Shown here: positions 53,585 through 59,512 of the stretch, in pieces
How positions within the stretch are numbered: position 1 is the first letter of the stretch
Layout of the letters: each line of letters opens with the position of its first letter
From: Janthinobacterium sp. GW456P
GTDB lineage: Bacteria > Pseudomonadota > Gammaproteobacteria > Burkholderiales > Burkholderiaceae_D
Reading direction: 5' to 3'
Assembly (NCBI RefSeq): GCF_002127655.1
Contig: NZ_NEHB01000038.1
Location: 1 to 59,512 of the forward strand
DNA: 59,512 nucleotides
Position numbers and translations under genes: made by a program
The notes under the pieces: model-generated
What the model was told of the DNA's origin: nothing
Seen by the model: the letters and a program-made list of their open reading frames with translations, nothing else
Database searches by the model: none

Positions 53585-54871
53585 ATGCAAACCCAGCCAA
53601 CACCGATTTCCCAGATCATCTCGCCAAACGCCACGCCCGGCGCCGCCAACCGCGGCCAGGCGCCCGCCAGCGGCACGCCGGGCGACTTCCAGCGCACCCT
53701 GAACCGCCAGATCGAGCAACGCCAGGCCAGCCGTAATATGGCGCAAGCGCCGGCGCCGGCACGCCCCGCCAGTCCTGCGGCCACGCCAGCGCCCGCGACG
53801 CCGGCGCCCGCCAATGAAGCGAAGCCGGCGCAAGCGGGCACCGAACAGGCGGCCAGCAGCGAACAGCCGCCCGCATCAGCTACCGAGGCGGCGCCCCCCG
53901 CCAACGGCGACGGTGACAGCGCCACGGCAGAGGCCAGCGTGCCCGCCGTTCCCGCGACGACAGTCACGCCGCCGGCCGATCCGGCCGCCGAGATGCTGGC
54001 CCTCGTGGGCAGCATCCAGCTGGCCATCCAACCGCCAGTGGCAGCCGCCAAGGCCGTGCCGGAACTGCCGGCGCGCGCCAGCGTCAAGGCCGACGGCAAG
54101 GGCCTGGCAACCGGGCCGTTACTGGCAGCCGGCCAGGGCAGCGGCAAGGCCGCCGCCACCGTCATCGCGCAAGCGGACAGCGGCGACTTTGCCGACAGCC
54201 TGGGCCAGGCCCAGGGCAAAGTGGCCGCCACACCAGGCGCCAGCGTGCCGGCAGGCAAGGCCGAGCCGGGCAAGCTGGCCGTCGACGCCCAGTTGGCGGC
54301 CACCGCCAAGGCGGGCGCCGCCGTAGCCGAACCAATCCTCAAGGAAACGCCTGCCGACCTGAGCCGCCTTGCGGCCCAGTTGCAGCCGAGCGCGCTGCAG
54401 CAGGCCGCGGCCGCCGTGGCCGTGCCGGCCGACAAGCTGACGGGCCGGGTCGGCTCGCCGGCCTGGGACCAGCAACTGGGGCAGAAAGTCGTGTGGATGG
54501 CGGCCGGCGGCGACCAGAGCGCCACCCTGACCCTGAATCCGCCCGATCTGGGGCCCGTGCAGGTGGTCCTGACAGTCACCAATGACCAGGCCGATGCCGC
54601 CTTCATGTCGGCCCAGCCGGAAGTACGCCAAGCGCTGGAGGCGGCCATGCCGCGCCTGCGCGAAATGATGAGCGAAGCGGGCATCGCCTTCGGCAGCGCC
54701 ACCGTCTCGGCCGGCACGCCGGAACAGCAAAACCATGGCGAGCGCGCCGCCTCGGGCGAACGCCGTGGCAATGGCCAGGGTGGCGGCGCCTCCGGTGGCG
54801 AGATCGCCATCGCGCCGGCATCTGGCGGACGCAGCCGACCCAGCCTGAGTGCCGTCGATACCTTTGCCTGA
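53585..54871 (+). CDS. fliK: flagellar hook-length control protein FliK
   Basis: A 428-residue protein: long Pro/Ala-rich N-terminal and middle part (1-290) and the Flg_hook C-terminal domain (about 293-385) with LNPPDLGPVQVVLTVTNDQADAAF and the helix EVRQALEAAMPRLREMM. The N-terminal part acts as a ruler and the C-terminal part contacts FlhB to switch export specificity. ATG lies after AGGCAGC. A terminator and sigma-28-like -10 follow, so it ends the first flagellar export unit. Confidence 0.93.
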   Translation: MQTQPTPISQIISPNATPGAANRGQAPASGTPGDFQRTLNRQIEQRQASRNMAQAPAPARPASPAATPAPATPAPANEAKPAQAGTEQAASSEQPPASATEAAPPANGDGDSATAEASVPAVPATTVTPPADPAAEMLALVGSIQLAIQPPVAAAKAVPELPARASVKADGKGLATGPLLAAGQGSGKAAATVIAQADSGDFADSLGQAQGKVAATPGASVPAGKAEPGKLAVDAQLAATAKAGAAVAEPILKETPADLSRLAAQLQPSALQQAAAAVAVPADKLTGRVGSPAWDQQLGQKVVWMAAGGDQSATLTLNPPDLGPVQVVLTVTNDQADAAFMSAQPEVRQALEAAMPRLREMMSEAGIAFGSATVSAGTPEQQNHGERAASGERRGNGQGGGASGGEIAIAPASGGRSRPSLSAVDTFA

Positions 54872-54940
54872 GGACAATTCGTCGTCCGCAGGCCACAGGC
54901 GCGCGCCGCGGCATAACTTTTCGTCTAAAAACAGCGAGTT

Positions 54941-54962
54941 GAGGGCGCTTCCGCCCTCTTTT
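54941..54962 (+). terminator. intrinsic terminator after fliK
   Basis: A 7-bp stem GAGGGCG / CGCCCTC around CTTC with TTTT at the end, 70 bases after fliK. The CTTC tetraloop is common in strong terminators. It splits the fliF-R run into two transcription units. Confidence 0.8.
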
Positions 54963-54987
54963 CACTGCATCCTTCTGCGCAGAATTT

Positions 54988-54995
54988 GCCGATAA
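54988..54995 (+). promoter_or_regulatory. sigma-28-like -10 element before fliL
   Basis: GCCGATAA is identical to the element in the fliD promoter (41747-41754) and lies 62 bases upstream of the fliL start, just after the fliK terminator. The -35 at the right spacing (ATCCTTCT) does not match the consensus, so this is either a weak sigma-28 promoter or chance. TAATGACATAAT further right is a weak sigma-70 alternative. Confidence 0.45.
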
Positions 54996-55057
54996 TGACA
55001 TAATGGCGTCGTGATCCACTTCCATGCACCCGAGTACCATTGAAAGCAAATCCAAAA

Positions 55058-55570
55058 ATGAAAGCAGATCCGAAAGCAGATGCAGGCCTGGCCCCCGCCG
55101 GCGCCTCGAAAAAGAAGCTTCTGATCATCGTGCTGGCCTCGGTGCTGGTGGCCGGCGGCGTCGGTGGCGGTGCCGCCTGGTACTTCTTGCATGGCAAGGC
55201 CGATAAAGAAGAAGCGGCGCCCAGCAAGAAAAAACACGCCGCTTCCAAGGCCGGTCCGCCCGTTTTCGTCCCCGTCGATGCCTTCACCGTCAACTTGCAG
55301 CCGGAAAATGGCGAACAATATCTGCAGATCGCGTTTACCCTGCAGGTGGGCAGTCCGGAAGAAATGGATAGCATCAAACTGAACATGCCGAAAGTGCGCA
55401 GCCGCTTGTTGCTGCTACTGTCCGGCAAGAAGGCGTCCGAACTCAATACCGTGGAAGGCAAGCAGCAGCTGGCGGCCGAAATCATCAATCAGGTGAACCA
55501 GCCGTTCGAGGACAAAGGGCCGGAGCAGGACGTGACGGACGTATTATTTACCGCATTCATCATTCAATAA
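55058..55570 (+). CDS. fliL: flagellar basal body-associated protein FliL
   Basis: A 170-residue single-pass membrane protein. A basic, disordered leader is followed by one helix at about 20-42 (LIIVLASVLVAGGVGGGAAW), a Lys-rich linker, and the FliL periplasmic domain (about 65-168: VDAFTVNLQPENGEQYLQIAFTLQV; VEGKQQLAAEIINQVN; VTDVLFTAFIIQ). FliL supports stator function. The start at ATG 55058 is preferred to TTG 55040. It begins the fliL-R unit, 6 bases before fliM. Confidence 0.92.
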   Translation: MKADPKADAGLAPAGASKKKLLIIVLASVLVAGGVGGGAAWYFLHGKADKEEAAPSKKKHAASKAGPPVFVPVDAFTVNLQPENGEQYLQIAFTLQVGSPEEMDSIKLNMPKVRSRLLLLLSGKKASELNTVEGKQQLAAEIINQVNQPFEDKGPEQDVTDVLFTAFIIQ

Positions 55571-55576
55571 GCAGCC

Positions 55577-56563
55577 ATGGCCGATAATTTCCTCTCCCAG
55601 GAAGAAGTCGATGCCCTTCTGAAGGGCGTCAACGGAGACCAGGACGACGCGCAGACGCCGGAAGATGTCACGGGAGTTCGTACCTACAACCTGGCAACCC
55701 AGGAGCGCATCGTGCGCGGCCGGATGCCGACGTTGGAAATTATCAACGAGCGTTTCGCCCGGCTGCTGCGCGTGGGCCTGTTCAACTTCCTGCGCCGCAG
55801 CGCCGAGGTGTCGGTCGGGTCCGTGCGCGTCTCGAAGTACAGCGAGTTCATCCGTAATCTGGTGGTGCCGACCAATCTGAACCTGGTGCACATGAAGCCG
55901 CTGCGCGGCACGGCCCTGATGGTCTTCGATCCGGGCCTCGTCTTCCTGCTGGTCGACAATCTGTTCGGCGGCGACGGACGCTTCCACACACGCGTCGAAG
56001 GGCGCGACTTTACGCAGACGGAGCAGCGCATCATCCTGCGCATCCTCGACATCGTCTTCGAGGCCTATACCAAGTCGTGGGAGCCGGTCTTCCCCGTCGA
56101 ATTCGAATATATCCGTTCAGAAATGAACACGCAGTTCGCCAACATCGCCACGCCGAACGAGGTGGTGGTGGCGTCCACGTTTACGGTGGAACTGGGTTCC
56201 GTTTCCGGACAGATCCACTTCTGCATGCCGTATTCGATGATCGAGCCGATCCGCGATTCGCTGACCTCGAGCCTGCAGGGCGAGGCGCTGGAAGTGGACA
56301 AGCGCTGGATCCGCCTGATGACGCAGCAGATCCAGATCGCCGAAGTCGAGCTGGTGGCCTCGCTGGGCACGGCGCGCGTGTCGTTCGACGAGATTTTGAA
56401 CATGAAGGTGGGCGACATCATCCCCCTGAATATTCCCGAACTGATCGCCGCCACCGTCGATGGCGTGCCCGTGATGGATTGCACGTATGGCGTGCTGAAC
56501 GGACAATATGCATTGAAGGTGGAGAAACTCCTCGCCAATGCCGATAACATGAACAATCATTAA
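55577..56563 (+). CDS. fliM: flagellar motor switch protein FliM
   Basis: A 328-residue C-ring protein. Its N-terminus FLSQEEVDALLKGV is the CheY-P binding segment, the middle CheC-like domain has VFDPGLVFLLVDNLFGG and the end is a SpoA/FliN-like domain (LGTARVSFDEILNMKVGDIIPL). It reads the CheY-P signal and passes it to FliG. The last part leads into fliN after 50 bases. Confidence 0.97.
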   Translation: MADNFLSQEEVDALLKGVNGDQDDAQTPEDVTGVRTYNLATQERIVRGRMPTLEIINERFARLLRVGLFNFLRRSAEVSVGSVRVSKYSEFIRNLVVPTNLNLVHMKPLRGTALMVFDPGLVFLLVDNLFGGDGRFHTRVEGRDFTQTEQRIILRILDIVFEAYTKSWEPVFPVEFEYIRSEMNTQFANIATPNEVVVASTFTVELGSVSGQIHFCMPYSMIEPIRDSLTSSLQGEALEVDKRWIRLMTQQIQIAEVELVASLGTARVSFDEILNMKVGDIIPLNIPELIAATVDGVPVMDCTYGVLNGQYALKVEKLLANADNMNNH

Positions 56564-56613
56564 AAAATACCCGGGCCGTGCTGCGGCCCGCATCTGTACA
56601 ACAGGAGAAACAC

Positions 56614-57048
56614 ATGTCTGACAACCAAGACGACCAAAGCGCGGAAGACGATTGGGGCGCGGCCATTGCCGAGCAGGCCAAGGCGGAGGCCGAAGCGCTG
56701 CAGAACCAGGCCGCCACTACGGCCAGCGCGGCCAGCGCCGCCGTGTTCAAGGACTTTTCCAAGCAGGCATCGAAGTCGGAAACGCACAACGATATCGATT
56801 TCATCCTCGATATTCCCGTGCAGCTGACGGTCGAACTGGGCCGCACCAAGATCGCCATCAAGAACCTGCTGCAACTGGCGCAGGGTTCCGTGGTCGAGCT
56901 CGACGGTCTGGCCGGCGAACCGATGGACGTGCTGGTCAACGGCTGCCTGATCGCCCAGGGCGAAGTGGTGGTGGTCAATGACAAGTTCGGCATCCGCCTG
57001 ACCGACATCATCACGCCTTCCGAACGCATCCGAAAATTGAATAAATGA
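56614..57048 (+). CDS. fliN: flagellar motor switch protein FliN
   Basis: A 144-residue protein with an acidic/Ala-rich N-terminus (1-60) and a SpoA domain (about 62-142): IDFILDIPVQLTVELGRTKIAIKNLLQ, AQGSVVELDGLAGEPMDV and GIRLTDIITPSERI. FliN forms the base of the C-ring and binds FliH. Its ATG follows CAGGAGAA; a small GC hairpin without T run lies just before it. Its stop overlaps the fliO start by 4 bases (ATGA). Confidence 0.97.
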   Translation: MSDNQDDQSAEDDWGAAIAEQAKAEAEALQNQAATTASAASAAVFKDFSKQASKSETHNDIDFILDIPVQLTVELGRTKIAIKNLLQLAQGSVVELDGLAGEPMDVLVNGCLIAQGEVVVVNDKFGIRLTDIITPSERIRKLNK

Positions 57049-57632
57049 AGCCTGGCCTGTTGATTTCCACCCTGCTGCCGCTGCTGGCGGCATGCAGCAT
57101 TGCCCACGCGGAACCGGCAGCCGCGTCGGCGCCGGCGGCCGGCGCCGCCAGTGCTTCCGTCGCGCTCGCAAGCGAGACAGCGCCAGCGGCCGCGGCGGTA
57201 GCCGCCGCGTCTGCCGCCGCCTCACCCGCCGCCGCCCTGCCCGCCATGCCGGCGGGCGCGCCCATGACGATGGCACCGACAAGCTCGGCCGGCAGCCTGC
57301 TGCAAACCATCCTCGCGCTGATGTTCGTGCTGGCCCTGCTGATCGGCCTGGCCTGGTTCATGAAACGCTATGGCCCCAAGGTCATGGGCGGCAACAACAA
57401 GATGCGCGTCGTCAGTTCGCTCAACCTGGGCGGGCGCGAACGCATCGTCCTCGTCGAAGTGGCCGACCAGTGGATCGTCGTCGGCGCCTCGCCCGGCAGG
57501 ATCAACGCGCTGGCCACCCTGCCGCGCCAGGAAGGCGAGTTGCCGCAGCTGGCGACGGCGCAAAACGGCCCCGCGGCCGCCAATTTTTCCGAGTGGCTGA
57601 AACAGACCATCGAAAAACGCAATGGGAAATAA
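57045..57632 (+). CDS. fliO: flagellar biosynthesis protein FliO
   Basis: A 195-residue membrane protein. It has a signal-like N-terminus ([14 protein letters not shown], possible lipobox or signal peptidase I site), an Ala/Pro-rich periplasmic stretch (25-85), one helix ([22 protein letters not shown], about 86-107) and the cytoplasmic FliO domain ([29 protein letters not shown]). FliO helps FliP assemble into the export gate. Overlaps fliN by 4 and fliP by 11 bases. Confidence 0.92.
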   Translation: MKPGLLISTLLPLLAACSIAHAEPAAASAPAAGAASASVALASETAPAAAAVAAASAAASPAAALPAMPAGAPMTMAPTSSAGSLLQTILALMFVLALLIGLAWFMKRYGPKVMGGNNKMRVVSSLNLGGRERIVLVEVADQWIVVGASPGRINALATLPRQEGELPQLATAQNGPAAANFSEWLKQTIEKRNGK

Positions 57633-58398
57633 GCAGCAGATGGCGTGGTCCACCTTGAAGACTCCCCTGACCTGGCTGCTGGCGGCCGCCGCCCTGGCCT
57701 TGCCGCTGTGGGCGCTGGCCGAACCGGGCATCCCGGCCTTCAACAGCACGCCGGCGCCGGGCGGCGGCCAGAATTACTCGCTGCCGGTGCAGACGCTCAT
57801 CCTGATGACGTCGCTCACCTTCCTGCCGGCGGCGCTCTTGATGATGACTTGCTTTACGCGCATCATCATCGTGCTGTCCCTGCTGCGCCAGGCCATCGGC
57901 ACGCAATCGGCGCCACCGAACCAGGTGCTGGTGGGGCTGGCCCTGTTTTTGACCCTGTTCGTCATGGGCCCCGTGTTCGACAAGATCTACACGGATGCGT
58001 ATCAACCGTATCAGGAAAACAAGATCACCATGCAGCAGGCGATGGACAAGGGCGTCGATCCCCTGAAAACCTTCATGCTCAAGCAGACGCGCCAGGCCGA
58101 CCTGGCCCTGTTCGCAAAGATGTCGCGTTCGGCTGCCCTGCAAGGTCCGGAAGACGTGCCGCTGCGCATCCTCGTGCCCGCCTTCGTCACAAGCGAACTG
58201 AAGACGGCGTTCCAGATCGGCTTTGCCATCTTCATCCCGTTTTTGATCATCGACATGGTGGTCGCCAGCGTGCTGATGTCGATGGGCATGATGATGATGT
58301 CGCCCGCGACGATCTCGCTGCCGTTCAAGCTGATGCTGTTCGTGCTCGTCGACGGCTGGCAGTTGCTGCTGGGCTCGCTGTCACAGAGTTTTTACTAG
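57622..58398 (+). CDS. fliP: flagellar export gate protein FliP
   Basis: A 258-residue inner-membrane protein of the export gate. An N-terminal signal peptide ([22 protein letters not shown]) precedes [39 protein letters not shown] and the C-terminal hallmark [38 protein letters not shown]. Forms the FliP5Q4R1 pore. Overlaps fliO at the start; fliQ lies 10 bases downstream. Confidence 0.97.
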   Translation: MGNKQQMAWSTLKTPLTWLLAAAALALPLWALAEPGIPAFNSTPAPGGGQNYSLPVQTLILMTSLTFLPAALLMMTCFTRIIIVLSLLRQAIGTQSAPPNQVLVGLALFLTLFVMGPVFDKIYTDAYQPYQENKITMQQAMDKGVDPLKTFMLKQTRQADLALFAKMSRSAALQGPEDVPLRILVPAFVTSELKTAFQIGFAIFIPFLIIDMVVASVLMSMGMMMMSPATISLPFKLMLFVLVDGWQLLLGSLSQSFY

Positions 58399-58408
58399 GG
58401 GAAGTACG

Positions 58409-58678
58409 ATGACACCCGAAAGCGTCATGACCCTGGGCCGCCATGCGATGGAAATCACCCTGATGGTGGCCGCGCCCATGCTGCTCGTCGCCCTCATCAT
58501 CGGCTTGATCGTCAGTATCTTCCAGGCGGCCACGCAGATCAACGAGGCGACCCTGTCCTTCATTCCCAAGCTGGTCGGCATCTTCGTCGCCATCGTCGTG
58601 GCCGGCCCGTGGATGCTGTCCGTCATGCTCGACTACATGCGCCAGGTGTTCACGGGCATCCCGAACCTGGTGGGCTAG
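58409..58678 (+). CDS. fliQ: flagellar export gate protein FliQ
   Basis: An 89-residue two-helix protein: MLLVALIIGLIVSIFQAATQINEATLSFIPKLVGIF is the FliQ signature. It packs on the outside of the FliP/FliR pore. The ATG follows AGGGGAAG. fliR starts 16 bases after the stop. Confidence 0.96.
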   Translation: MTPESVMTLGRHAMEITLMVAAPMLLVALIIGLIVSIFQAATQINEATLSFIPKLVGIFVAIVVAGPWMLSVMLDYMRQVFTGIPNLVG

Positions 58679-58694
58679 TGCCGCGCTTGTTGCC

Positions 58695-59512
58695 ATGCTG
58701 ACCCTGTCCAGCATCGAACTGAACACGTGGATCGCAGCACTGCTGTGGCCGCTTAGCCGCATCCTCGGCCTGATCGCGGCCGCGCCCCTGTTCGGCAACG
58801 CGGCCGTGCCGGCCACCGTCAAGGTGACCCTGGGCGCGCTGCTGGCCATGATCATCGCCCCCACCGTGCCGGCCTTGCCTGCCATCAACCCGATGTCCTT
58901 GCCCGGTCTGCTGATCCTCACGCAAGAGATGCTGGTCGGGCTGGCCATGGGCTTTTCCATCCGCATTGTGTTTTCCGCCATCGAAATGGCAGGTGAACTC
59001 AGCAGCCTCACCATGGGCCTGGGCTTCGCCTCGTTCTTCGATCCGCAAACCAAGGGCAGGTCGTCCGCCATCAGCCAGTTCCTCGTCATGCTGGCCACCT
59101 TGATGTTTTTGACCGTCAACGGCCACTTGGTCTTGCTGGCGGCGCTGGCGGAAAGCTTCGTCAGCCTGCCCATTTCGTCGAGTCCCATCAGCGGCGGCGG
59201 TTTCCAGCAATTGGCGGCCTGGGGCGGGGAAATCTTCCGTTCCGGCCTGCAAATTTCGCTGCCCATCATCGCCGCCCTGCTGCTGACCAACGTGGCGCTG
59301 GGCATCCTAACGCGCGCCGCGCCGCAGCTGAACATCTTCGGCATCGGCTTTCCCGTCACCCTGGGCGTGGGCTTGCTGGTGATCGGCATGGTGCTGCCCT
59401 ATCTGGCCACGCCGTTCCAGAACATGTTCCTGCGCGGCATAGAAACGGCACGGCTGCTGCCGCGCGGCTTTGCCACGCGCGACCGGCCGCCGCCGCCGGC
59501 GCCGCCGAATCC
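58695..59512 (+). CDS. fliR: flagellar export gate protein FliR, 3' end cut by the window
   Basis: The first 272 residues are visible. FliR-type transmembrane segments run through the sequence: LLWPLSRILGLIAAAPLFGN, VTLGALLAMIIAPTVPALP, EMLVGLAMGFSIRIVFSAIEMAGEL, and SLPIIAALLLTNVALGILTRAAPQLNIF with the conserved ARxxPQLNIF-like stretch. Most FliR proteins end near 260 residues; here the frame is still open with a Pro-rich tail (RPPPPAPPN) at the window edge. The ATG at 58695 has no strong ribosome site; translation probably follows fliQ. Confidence 0.95.
   Translation, partial: MLTLSSIELNTWIAALLWPLSRILGLIAAAPLFGNAAVPATVKVTLGALLAMIIAPTVPALPAINPMSLPGLLILTQEMLVGLAMGFSIRIVFSAIEMAGELSSLTMGLGFASFFDPQTKGRSSAISQFLVMLATLMFLTVNGHLVLLAALAESFVSLPISSSPISGGGFQQLAAWGGEIFRSGLQISLPIIAALLLTNVALGILTRAAPQLNIFGIGFPVTLGVGLLVIGMVLPYLATPFQNMFLRGIETARLLPRGFATRDRPPPPAPPN

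Noticed and set aside
56569..56590. GC-rich hairpin between fliM and fliN as terminator
   Set aside because: No T run follows, and fliN must be co-transcribed with fliM.
1..59512. tRNA, rRNA, CRISPR, prophage, toxin-antitoxin or defence system
   Set aside because: No cloverleaf with a CCA end, no regularly spaced repeats, no integrase, transposase or phage gene, and no known defence domain were seen in the gene products.

Overview
The window is GC-rich, densely coded chromosomal DNA from a motile betaproteobacterium. The best guess is Oxalobacteraceae (Janthinobacterium/Massilia/Duganella type). This rests on gene content and order (a Tad pilus locus, a HexR-controlled Entner-Doudoroff block, gmk-rpoZ-rsh, fliC-flaG-fliD-fliS-fliT), on the CGGGGSSS lipoprotein signature, and on dispersed GGGGTCAGA/TCTGACCCC hairpins that I recall from that family. 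No ribosomal RNA or marker gene is present to prove it. I see no tRNA, rRNA, CRISPR array, prophage or insertion sequence.

Layout. (1) 1-9423: the 3' part of a tad/cpa locus for Flp-type pili. It holds the secretin (cut by the window edge), a small lipoprotein, TadG-like and two TadE-like pseudopilins, TadZ/CpaE, TadA/CpaF ATPase, TadB, TadC, and a TadD-like TPR lipoprotein with a LytR-type C-terminal domain. Pilin, prepilin peptidase and RcpC/CpaB must lie upstream. A small HExxH protein follows on the other strand. (2) 10011-20746: a central carbon block. edd-eda reads left, pgi and an SMP-30-type lactonase read right, and zwf-hexR-tal reads right, with a lone cheV between them. HexR-like 15-bp operators sit in front of edd, pgi and (two) zwf, so most of this block is probably one regulon controlled by the HexR encoded inside it. 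(3) 20819-34576: mixed housekeeping and cell-surface genes: a lipoprotein, a patatin-like lipase, an MCP, a TPR/transglutaminase-like lipoprotein, hemW-rdgB, rph, yicC, doxX, gmk-rpoZ-rsh (ppGpp) and greB. (4) 34691-39249: a membrane protein, a NarL-type histidine kinase/response regulator pair and a diguanylate cyclase. (5) 39589-59512: a large flagellar region. It holds fliC, flaG, fliD, fliS, fliT, a second FliK-like gene, an orphan FlhB C-terminal-domain gene and ycgR, then fliE on the minus strand, then fliF-G-H-I-J-K and fliL-M-N-O-P-Q-R (fliR runs off the window).

How it works together. The kinase pair, cyclase, YcgR brake, CheV and MCP fit a motile-to-sessile control layer around the flagellum and the Tad pilus. 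The metabolic block feeds glucose-6-phosphate through Zwf, a lactonase and Edd/Eda, with HexR sensing KDPG. The most unusual items are: the FliK-like gene overlapping an orphan, cleavage-motif-less FlhB-C gene; a FliD of about twice normal length; the SMP-30 protein as a possible stand-in for 6-phosphogluconolactonase; the dispersed palindromes, one of which appears to supply the cheV stop and another the first codons of rsh; and a strong inverted repeat at the doxX promoter. I did not find a wholly novel multi-gene system; the FliK-like/FlhB-C pair is the closest candidate.
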